A program made the translations under genes and the position numbers. Positions 1-5,540 of a DNA stretch of 5,790 nucleotides are shown piece after piece. The first letter of the stretch is position 1. Each line of letters starts with the position of its first letter. The notes below the pieces were generated by a model, which searched no databases, had not been told where the DNA came from, and saw only the letters and a program-made list of their open reading frames with translations. Origin of the DNA: Planctomycetota bacterium. Its GTDB lineage: Bacteria > Planctomycetota > Phycisphaerae > Phycisphaerales > SM1A02. Location of the stretch: assembly GCA_009926815.1 (NCBI GenBank), contig RFOC01000132.1:1-5790 (forward strand), given 5' to 3'.

Positions 1-1014
1 TGGGCGGCCATGAACCCACCCGCCTTGCCCGATCAGCCCGATCCGGCCGCCTACACCGGCAGCGAGCCGCTCGACGCGGCGCTTGCCGACCGCTTTGGCT
101 TCGTGGTGCAGGTGCCCACCTGGACCGCCATGAGCGAGCAGGACCAGACCCGCGTGATAACGAGCCAGATCGGAGCGATTCCCGCCGATGCCGTGGCCGA
201 CATCCGCGAGGCCGTGGCGCACATCCAGGGCCGCCTTCCGGCCATCGAGCAGGCCATGGGCGAGGCGTTCGCCGAATACGTGCGATGCATCTCGCAGCAC
301 ACGGCTCGACTGCAGTTGCCGCTCAGCGGTCGTCGTGCGGCCATGCTCTACCGCAACCTGCTCGCCGTGCACGCGGCCTTCGATCGCGTGCAACCGGGCA
401 CGCGTCCGGAGGATTCCTCGTGGCTCGCGCTCGGCACGGGGTTGCCGCAGGTGGCCTCGGGTGCCTCGATCGACAATGGCCGACTGCTGCTGGCCCACAA
501 CGAGGTGTGGCGCACCCTTCGGCTCGATCGTGGCGACCCGCGGCGGCTGCTCTCGGCCGAACCCGACGTGCTGCGGCGACTGCTGCTTGCCCTGAACTTC
601 CCGCAGGTGACCACGCAGGAGGTCTCCAGCTACGCGGCCGATGCCCTGGCCCGACTCACGCCAGGCGGGCGTCACGCGCTCGCCGTGCACCTGATGGAGA
701 CGAACGCGGCCTCGCGCCTGATCACCGCGGTGGCCGAGCAGGTGGCTGGCCTGTTCGCCGAGGTCACCATGGGCCAGAACATCAAGAGCCAGGTGAGCTC
801 CAGCGGCGCATCGTTCGCCGCGTGGCAGGAGGCGCTGCGGGTGCTGGCATCGATCCCGACCAAGGACGCCGATCGCGGGCTGATCGAGAACCTGCTCGCC
901 AGCCAGTGGAGCGGCCGCGTCATCACCCGCAAGGAGGATGTGGCCACGGTGCTCGACTCGTGGAAGCGGGTTCGCGCCGCCTGCGCCGGAGGCAACCATG
1001 TCCAGCACCAGTGA
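1..1014 (+). CDS. MoxR-type AAA+ ATPase, C-terminal part (5' end outside window)
   Basis: This is the C-terminal 337 residues of a probable MoxR-family AAA+ ATPase, which would couple ATP hydrolysis to remodelling of a partner or target in the cytoplasm. The frame is open from base 1, and the first residues read W-A-A-M-N-P-P. This resembles the sensor-1 strand of MoxR proteins, where the Asn of the 'MNP' contacts nucleotide, so the ATG at 10 is internal and not the start. A PLDxALxDRF arginine-finger motif follows at residues 23-32 (Arg31). An SGRR at 109-112 is a plausible sensor-2 or lid element. The remaining 220 or so residues are helical and longer than a minimal MoxR lid, so they may be a family-specific extension. 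Walker A and B must lie upstream. The stop overlaps the next gene by 17 bp, and a VWA gene follows shortly after, the usual MoxR partner. The AAA+ assignment is good; the exact subfamily is not settled. Confidence 0.82.
   Translation, partial: WAAMNPPALPDQPDPAAYTGSEPLDAALADRFGFVVQVPTWTAMSEQDQTRVITSQIGAIPADAVADIREAVAHIQGRLPAIEQAMGEAFAEYVRCISQHTARLQLPLSGRRAAMLYRNLLAVHAAFDRVQPGTRPEDSSWLALGTGLPQVASGASIDNGRLLLAHNEVWRTLRLDRGDPRRLLSAEPDVLRRLLLALNFPQVTTQEVSSYAADALARLTPGGRHALAVHLMETNAASRLITAVAEQVAGLFAEVTMGQNIKSQVSSSGASFAAWQEALRVLASIPTKDADRGLIENLLASQWSGRVITRKEDVATVLDSWKRVRAACAGGNHVQHQ
988..992 (+). promoter_or_regulatory. Shine-Dalgarno site for the 163-aa gene
   Basis: GGAGG lies five bases before the ATG at 998, inside the last codons of the AAA+ gene. 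It selects this ATG over the in-frame upstream ATG at 938 and implies translational coupling to the ATPase. Confidence 0.75.
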
Positions 1015-1489
1015 CCCGCAGGCCGGAAAGGTCTGGGTGCCGGGCGGCCCCTCGGGGCGTCGACCCACGCTGCAGAACATGAGCTGCCGACCCGACGCCA
1101 CGGTGCAGCACCAGGGCCAGCACCAGTGCCGCGCCATCCGCTTCGCGTTCCCCGCGAGCGAGGGTGACGCCACGCCGTCGCTCTCCTCGCTGGCGTGGGC
1201 GGTGGATCCGATTCGTCGGCCCGGAGTGAGCCTGATCCAGCACCTCGAGCGCGTGGCTGCCGAGCCGTGCCCTCTTCTGGCGAAGTTGCCGTCCGTGGCG
1301 GCCGTGCACCTGAACGCGTCGGGCGAGTCCCTTCCCGGGCTGACCGATCAGCCTCGACTGGTGCTCGCCGTGCTCTGCCGGTGCAACGGCCGCGTCTTCA
1401 TTCGCGACCGAGCGCCCTGCATCAGCGAGGACCGCCTGCTGCGATCCATCACCCTTCTCGCACCCTGCTCCTGGAACCCACACGCATGA
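998..1489 (+). CDS. Unrecognised 163-aa protein between AAA+ and VWA genes
   Basis: I do not recognise this 163-residue protein. The start at 998 is supported by a GGAGG five bases upstream and by the 17-bp overlap with the ATPase gene. Its stop overlaps the next ATG as ATGA at 1486-1489. The N-terminal 50 residues are polar, rich in Gly, Pro, Gln and His, with Cys30 and Cys44. The remainder looks like a compact alpha/beta domain, with a hydrophobic strand near 121-127 and Cys at 91, 127, 129, 141 and 157. There is no signal peptide or membrane segment, so it is probably cytoplasmic. The seven cysteines, including a CxC at 127-129, could bind a metal, but no known zinc-finger spacing is evident. 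Being locked between the AAA+ and VWA genes suggests a third subunit or adaptor of the same complex, which is inference from context. Confidence 0.7.
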   Translation: MSSTSDPQAGKVWVPGGPSGRRPTLQNMSCRPDATVQHQGQHQCRAIRFAFPASEGDATPSLSSLAWAVDPIRRPGVSLIQHLERVAAEPCPLLAKLPSVAAVHLNASGESLPGLTDQPRLVLAVLCRCNGRVFIRDRAPCISEDRLLRSITLLAPCSWNPHA

Positions 1490-2832
1490 ACACCACCACG
1501 CTCACCGAACGACTGCTGCAGGCGTTCCCATCCGGAAGCTTCTGCCTGCCCGCCATGCTTGAACTGGCCTCCATCGAGGAGACCGATGCCGTGCCGACCG
1601 CCGCGGTGGAATGCGTGGCGCGGCCACGGCTGCTGCTGAACCCCACCTGGATCGCCGAGCACGCCGCCACGCCGGAGAAGCTGGTCATGCTCACGCTGCA
1701 CGAGCTGCACCATGTCGTGCTGGGCCACACGCGGCTCTATCCGCGACTCACGCCACTGGACAACCTGGTGTTCGACGCGGTCATCAACTCGATGCTCTGC
1801 CATCTGCTGCCCGAACGGGCGTGCATGGCCCTCATGACCGACTTCTACAGCGAGAAGCGCTTCCCGGAGTGCTTCCTCCGGCCGCCCGAGCGGTGGAAGC
1901 CCGGCGCGCGGGTTCATGCGCCCGCGGCCATCGCCAGGGATGCCGCCCTGGCCGATCTGTACACGCGGCTCTACTCGCCCGCCGGCGTCGGCTACGAGGA
2001 GTTGCGCGAAGCGCTCAAGCCACGCGTGGATGCCAGCACCCTGAACCAGGTCACCCTGCTGGGCGATCATCGTGACGAGGGCGAGGGTGCCTCGAGTGGC
2101 GGCGAACTCGAGATCCGATCGCCGGCGTTGCTGAGCGAGGTACGACGCATCGTGGAGCGATGGCCGCAGCCGCCCACTCCGATCCGCGGCCGTTCGCTGG
2201 CGGACATCATGCGCAAGAACACCATCAGCCCCGAACCGGCGAGCAACGCGCAGCGGCTGGCCGCGCTGCTGCGCCGCGTGGGCGGTGATGCGCGTCGGGG
2301 CACCATTCGACACCTGCGCACCGTGCCGCACCCCGCCGAGACACCACTGCCCACGCTCGATCGTCGGTCGAGCGTGCTGCGACGCCTCGGTGCCGCTCCC
2401 CTGCTGCACAGGACGACCGTTCCCGCGCGCCAGCTGGCCCCGAGCGGGGACCGCGTGCACGTGTATCTGGACGTGTCCGGCAGCCTCTCCGCGCTGGTGC
2501 CGTCACTCTATGGCGCCGTGCTGGCGTGTCGGGCACTCGTGCATCCCGTGGTGCACCTGTTCTCCACGCGGATCCATGACGTGTCCCTGGAGCAACTGAA
2601 GAGCGGCACCTGCAAGACGACCGGCGGCACCTGCATTGAATGCGTGGGCGAGCACATGGCTGCGCACCGCGTGCGCCGCGCCGTGCTGGTGACGGACGGC
2701 TACGTCGGCAGGCCCGGGGCGACCAGCCAGCTCGCCCTCATGAAGGCCATCGTCGGCGTGGCGATCACGCCGGGCCTCTCCAATCGCGACGACCTGAACG
2801 ATGTCACCGACCACTGGGCGGACCTCTCCTGA
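1486..2832 (+). CDS. Metallopeptidase-like/VWA-like domain protein (COG3864/DUF2201 type)
   Basis: This 448-residue cytoplasmic protein joins a putative zinc metallopeptidase-like N-terminal domain to a C-terminal VWA-like domain, as in the COG3864/DUF2201 family that commonly accompanies MoxR ATPases. The helix around residues 68-81 holds H72-E73-x-x-H76 and a further His81. A following helix carries D97 and N101, matching the Asp-x3-Asn seen after HExxH in this family. Residues 195-320 are a charged, probably flexible linker region. The VWA part starts near 323 with a MIDAS D329-V-S331-G-S333, continues with a GGT at 380-382 that can supply the metal-binding Thr, and has a T403-D404-G405 strand end. 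The start is the ATG in the ATGA junction with the preceding gene. The frame stays open upstream to 1195, but that stretch overlaps the 163-aa gene and has no reason to be translated. It probably acts as target-recognition partner of the ATPase. Whether it cleaves peptides is unknown. Confidence 0.85.
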   Translation: MNTTTLTERLLQAFPSGSFCLPAMLELASIEETDAVPTAAVECVARPRLLLNPTWIAEHAATPEKLVMLTLHELHHVVLGHTRLYPRLTPLDNLVFDAVINSMLCHLLPERACMALMTDFYSEKRFPECFLRPPERWKPGARVHAPAAIARDAALADLYTRLYSPAGVGYEELREALKPRVDASTLNQVTLLGDHRDEGEGASSGGELEIRSPALLSEVRRIVERWPQPPTPIRGRSLADIMRKNTISPEPASNAQRLAALLRRVGGDARRGTIRHLRTVPHPAETPLPTLDRRSSVLRRLGAAPLLHRTTVPARQLAPSGDRVHVYLDVSGSLSALVPSLYGAVLACRALVHPVVHLFSTRIHDVSLEQLKSGTCKTTGGTCIECVGEHMAAHRVRRAVLVTDGYVGRPGATSQLALMKAIVGVAITPGLSNRDDLNDVTDHWADLS

Positions 2833-2883
2833 TGAAGGACAGGTCGTCATCGCCGCCACACCACCATCGAGCACCAACCAGCC

Positions 2884-2890
2884 AAGGAGA
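2884..2890 (+). promoter_or_regulatory. Strong Shine-Dalgarno site for the MetK-like gene
   Basis: AAGGAGA lies five bases before the ATG at 2896. It is the strongest ribosome-binding site in the window and fixes the start of the MetK homologue. Together with the 63-bp gap, it means this gene does not depend on translational coupling as the two before it do. Confidence 0.8.
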
Positions 2891-2895
2891 TCACC

Positions 2896-4080
2896 ATGAC
2901 GCATCCCGTTCTTCGCACCGCCGAATTCGTTCTTCCAGGACACCCGGACAAGCTTGCCGACGCCATCGCCGATGCCATCGTGCAGCAGGCCATGCGGCTG
3001 GAACGCCGCGCCCTGGTGGGCGTGGAGGTGGCCCTGCACCGCGATGCCGTCTTCATCGACGGTCGTGTGGCCTGCAAGGGTGCCGAGCAGATCGACTTTC
3101 CGGCCCTGGTGCAGCAGGTGTACCAATCGGCAGGCTACGACGGCTCCTTTGCGCCGGCGCCCGAGGCAGTTCGCGTGTCCACGGACCTGTGCCTTGGGCC
3201 GCTCTGGAAGGGTGAGGCGGAGTTTCGCGAGGTGGCCGACGACCAGTCGATCGTGACGGGCCATGCGTGCAGCCTGCCCGGCACAGGCATGCTTCCGGTG
3301 GAGCATGCCCTGGTCCGCCACCTGGCCATCCGCCTGAGCGAACTGCGCAGGCAGCAGAAGAAGCTGGGACTCGGGCCCGATGCCAAGCTGATCGTGCTCC
3401 TGCATGAAAGTGGGTGTGGCACGCGGTGGAAGCTCGACCGCATCTCGGTCTCGCAGCAGCATGCGGCCGACTGGAACGCGGTCAGGGGCCGCCGCCTGAT
3501 CGATTGCAGGCTGCGCGAGGCTGCGCGCGAGTTCGCCGTGCGGGTGCCGGGCCTCGAGATTCCCGAAGCATTCCCCCTGCAACTGAACGATGCGGGCGAC
3601 TTCGTGGAGGGTGGGCCGCACGGCGACAACGGCCTGAGCGGCAAGAAGCTGGTGTGCGACTTCTATGGCCCCCGCGTGCCGATCGGCGGCGGCGCGATGA
3701 GCGGCAAGGACCTGTGGAAGGCCGATCGTGCCGGGCCGCTGATCGCGCGCGACCTGGCGATCGCCGGCGTGCAGCGTCTGGGGCTGGCCGAATGCACGGT
3801 GACACTGGTCATCTGCCCGGGCGACCGCGCCTTCCGCGTGGCTTCGGTGACAGGGATGGGCGGTGCGGCAGTCACGGCCGAGACGGTGCAGCGCCTCGAG
3901 GCACTGGTGGACCTCAGCCTTGCGTCACGCGGTGACTGCGAGATCGGGGATCTGGTGGAGCGGGCGCGGTGGGGGCACTTTGCCCCGCTGCCGAGCATGT
4001 CGAGGCATCGCAAGGGCCCAGAGCAGGTCACCTCAGGGACACGGGCCAGTTCCACGCAGCCCCGTCACAACGGGTCCTGA
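2896..4080 (+). CDS. Divergent S-adenosylmethionine synthetase (MetK-like) protein
   Basis: This 394-residue protein aligns along its length with methionine adenosyltransferase, which makes SAM from methionine and ATP (E. coli enzyme about 384 residues). Visible hallmarks are GHPDK at 15-19, Asp116-Gln117 at the DQG position, PDAK at 161-164, GGPxGDxGLxGKK at 239-251 (Asp244, Lys250, Lys251), GGGAxSGKD at 264-272 (Lys271), Lys275 and Asp277, and a terminal GHF at 360-362. These cover the ATP, triphosphate and metal-binding residues. By hand alignment against E. coli MetK from memory, Glu42 is kept as Glu44, but methionine-binding Glu55 becomes Arg57 and Gln98 becomes about Leu100. The active-site loop is about four residues shorter. 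About 32 residues follow GHF and overlap a convergent gene. It is probably not the housekeeping MetK. It may use another substrate, or bind ATP without making SAM. It follows the VWA gene on the same strand, so a role in that system is likely but inferred. Confidence 0.85.
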   Translation: MTHPVLRTAEFVLPGHPDKLADAIADAIVQQAMRLERRALVGVEVALHRDAVFIDGRVACKGAEQIDFPALVQQVYQSAGYDGSFAPAPEAVRVSTDLCLGPLWKGEAEFREVADDQSIVTGHACSLPGTGMLPVEHALVRHLAIRLSELRRQQKKLGLGPDAKLIVLLHESGCGTRWKLDRISVSQQHAADWNAVRGRRLIDCRLREAAREFAVRVPGLEIPEAFPLQLNDAGDFVEGGPHGDNGLSGKKLVCDFYGPRVPIGGGAMSGKDLWKADRAGPLIARDLAIAGVQRLGLAECTVTLVICPGDRAFRVASVTGMGGAAVTAETVQRLEALVDLSLASRGDCEIGDLVERARWGHFAPLPSMSRHRKGPEQVTSGTRASSTQPRHNGS

Positions 4081-4555
4081 TCAATCCAGTGCAACTGCCG
4101 CAGGTAGGCCGGACGGCAGGCACCGGAGCCCAGATCCGTGTGCGTAAGCAGCCGTCGCCCTGGCAGGCGTTCAAACCCGGTCGCGGACAAGGGCCCACAG
4201 GCCTGCGCCAGGCCGACTCGACGCTGCACTCCGGCTCGGGATCAAGCAGCCGGCTCACGAGCGCGGCCCGGCCGCCCGGAAAGCTCTGCCAGTCCGAGCC
4301 CACCAACACATTGCCCATTCGGTGAGCGCAGCCGCCACACCAGTAGATCGAGTCATCCACCACCTGAACCGGCTGATCGCCGATGAGGTAATTGCCGCAG
4401 CCCAGGATCAGGATGTCATCGGGGGAGGCCGCCGCGGGCAACGGTGCCGCGGCAAGCAGGCCGAAGGCGGTGATCGTTGCGATCAGCGCGCCGGCGGCAC
4501 GTGCCGGCCTGATCGCCGCGGGGCGTGAGGATGATCGTGCTGGCATGGCGTGCAT
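4028..4555 (-). CDS. Secreted cysteine-rich protein, unrecognised
   Basis: This is a 175-residue protein of unknown function. The start at 4555 is preferred because GGAG lies seven bases upstream. An in-frame ATG at 4591 falls inside an inverted repeat, and one at 4546 has no Shine-Dalgarno. The N-terminus is a plausible Sec signal peptide: Arg at 7, 11, 16 and 19, a hydrophobic stretch at about 20-40, and an AAA-S cleavage site after residue 43. The mature part has ten cysteines (53, 73, 76, 110, 123, 131, 136, 152, 155, 163), with CxxC pairs at 73-76 (CGGC) and 152-155 (CGSC). An even number suggests disulphides in an exported protein, or metal or haem-free redox sites; no CxxCH haem motif is present. 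Its 3' end overlaps the MetK-like gene by 53 bp on the opposite strand. The Cys-poor early part looks most gene-like, and the tail, overlapping another gene, is less certain. Confidence 0.65.
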   Translation of the reverse strand: MHAMPARSSSRPAAIRPARAAGALIATITAFGLLAAAPLPAAASPDDILILGCGNYLIGDQPVQVVDDSIYWCGGCAHRMGNVLVGSDWQSFPGGRAALVSRLLDPEPECSVESAWRRPVGPCPRPGLNACQGDGCLRTRIWAPVPAVRPTCGSCTGLIRTRCDGAAWNWPVSLR

Positions 4556-4562
4556 GAGGTTG

Positions 4563-4566
4563 CTCC
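4563..4566 (-). promoter_or_regulatory. Shine-Dalgarno site for the secreted protein gene
   Basis: On the minus strand GGAG lies seven bases before the ATG at 4555. It chooses this start over the in-frame ATG at 4591, which would add 12 non-hydrophobic residues before the signal peptide. Confidence 0.55.
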
Positions 4567-4573
4567 GTCGGAT

Positions 4574-4606
4574 GCAAGCCGTATGCGGCACCGGACACCG
4601 GCTTGC
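4574..4606. repeat. Inverted repeat in the leader of the secreted protein gene
   Basis: GCAAGCCG (4574-4581) and CGGCTTGC (4599-4606) are perfect 8-bp inverted arms separated by 17 bp. They sit 18 bp upstream of the start at 4555, just ahead of its ribosome-binding site. This could be an RNA hairpin affecting translation or an operator. There is no T-run, so it is not a clear intrinsic terminator. Confidence 0.5.
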
Positions 4607-4716
4607 GCGGTTGGAGCATCATGCAACCAAGTTGCGGATGCGATTGGGACGCAACCCGAGAGCTGATGGTGCGGGCTGATCAGGGCCACGCGCTTGACAG
4701 CCAGGCATGGTCCTCA
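4607..4716. other. Intergenic region with clustered GCAAC/GTTGC motifs
   Basis: This is the rest of the 161-bp gap between two minus-strand genes. GCAAC (4623-4627) and GTTGC (4631-4635) form a small palindrome with a 3-bp centre. GTTGCG (4631-4636) also pairs with CGCAAC (4650-4655) across 13 bp. The region probably holds the promoter of the secreted protein gene, but I could not find a convincing -35/-10 pair on the minus strand. An 8-bp palindrome CTGATCAG lies near 4676-4683. No terminator with a T-run was seen. Confidence 0.35.
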
Positions 4717-5535
4717 TCACCACTCCGTCGCAAGCCTCTGCTCGAGTAGCCGTCGCAGGCGCGCCCACCCACCACCTCGCTCGCCAATCCGCTCAACCAG
4801 GGCTGCCGCCTCGGCATGGCCCAGACCCGCAAGGTCCGCCTGCTGCACAGCAAGCACAGCATCCATGACCATGTCAAGCCGGATCGACTCGTCCCTGGCA
4901 AGGCAAGCGAGCCGATCAGGCATGGGCAACTTGGCGAGCGAGGCGAGCAATTGCAGGCGCTCCTGGCCACGTTGCCGCGCGTGGGTCTGTCGGGTGGCAT
5001 GCCTCTGCGCCGCCTGCTCACGCCTGAGGCGCTCGCGTTCCTCAATGGCCGGAGCACTGTTGAACTGTTCATGCCGCAGCCTGCGCTCCAGCCGCCGCTC
5101 TGCATGTTCACGCATCAGCATCATGCCGACACCAGCCGGTGTACCACGAAGTTGTTGAAGCAACTCCGCAGCATGGGCGTGATCAAGCCCGCACGACTGA
5201 AGGTCCACCAGAACCGTCCGGATGGCGTCCGAGCTGGACCACTCGGCCGAGACCCGTCGCAGGCCCTGAATGAGGGCCTGCACCAGCAGGCGTTGATCAT
5301 TGGCGGAGCAGTCCTCGAACACTCTGCGGGGGTGCTGGGGTGCCTGAAACCGCACCGGCAGTCCGGCCCGTGTGGCAGCACCGGACCAGTAGGCACGCCG
5401 AAACTCCTGGCACCCGCAGGTGGTGCAGAACGGTCGCGTGCACCAGCGGGCGTTCTCCGCATTGCGGACGACCGTCTCAAGCCAGTTGTCAGCATGGCTT
5501 TCAGGCGCGCGATGCGGGTCCTGAACAGGCGGCAT
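4717..5535 (-). CDS. Unrecognised protein with N-terminal Cys cluster and charged helical region
   Basis: This 272-residue protein is not one I recognise. Four cysteines cluster near the N-terminus (Cys32, Cys37, Cys40, Cys42) in the pattern C-x4-C-x2-C-x-C, which suggests a small zinc-binding knuckle. Residues about 145-205 are very rich in Arg, Glu, Gln and Ala and are probably a long helix or coiled coil. The C-terminal 60 residues are also helical. There is no signal peptide or membrane segment, so it is probably cytoplasmic and may bind nucleic acid or another protein. I chose the ATG at 5535. A TTG at 5544 would overlap the upstream stop as TTGA and add three residues, and neither has a clear Shine-Dalgarno beyond a nearby GAG. 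It lies directly downstream of the membrane-protein gene, so the two are probably one transcript. The plus-strand frame across this region is rejected as a shadow. Confidence 0.65.
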   Translation of the reverse strand: MPPVQDPHRAPESHADNWLETVVRNAENARWCTRPFCTTCGCQEFRRAYWSGAATRAGLPVRFQAPQHPRRVFEDCSANDQRLLVQALIQGLRRVSAEWSSSDAIRTVLVDLQSCGLDHAHAAELLQQLRGTPAGVGMMLMREHAERRLERRLRHEQFNSAPAIEERERLRREQAAQRHATRQTHARQRGQERLQLLASLAKLPMPDRLACLARDESIRLDMVMDAVLAVQQADLAGLGHAEAAALVERIGERGGGWARLRRLLEQRLATEW

Positions 5536-5540
5536 GGTTC

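Noticed and set aside
10..12. ATG at 10 as start of the AAA+ gene
   Set aside because: The frame is open upstream and the ATG falls inside the sensor-1 region of an AAA+ domain, so the gene begins before the window.
923..1483. Minus-strand frame opposite the 163-aa gene
   Set aside because: The plus-strand gene has a Shine-Dalgarno and coupled junctions at both ends. The antisense translation is rich in Arg, Gly and His, with no such signals.
1195..1485. N-terminal extension of the VWA gene
   Set aside because: It overlaps the 163-aa gene almost entirely, has the composition of an out-of-frame shadow, and the ATGA junction at 1486 offers a natural coupled start.
1348..2460. Long minus-strand frame (370 codons)
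   Set aside because: It is antisense to the motif-bearing metallopeptidase/VWA gene, and its Gln/Arg/Gly-rich low-complexity translation is typical of a high-GC shadow.
2833..2895. Possible separate promoter or riboswitch before the MetK-like gene
   Set aside because: Only 63 bp are available, with no SAM-riboswitch-like structure or convincing promoter elements. Read-through from the VWA gene is simpler.
2503..3621. Long minus-strand frame (372 codons)
   Set aside because: It is antisense to the VWA and MetK-like genes, both supported by conserved motifs. No domain is visible in the antisense translation.
4694..4722. TTGACA (4694-4699) as a plus-strand sigma-70 promoter
   Set aside because: The sequence 17 bp downstream (TCACCA) is a poor -10 element and no plus-strand gene follows.
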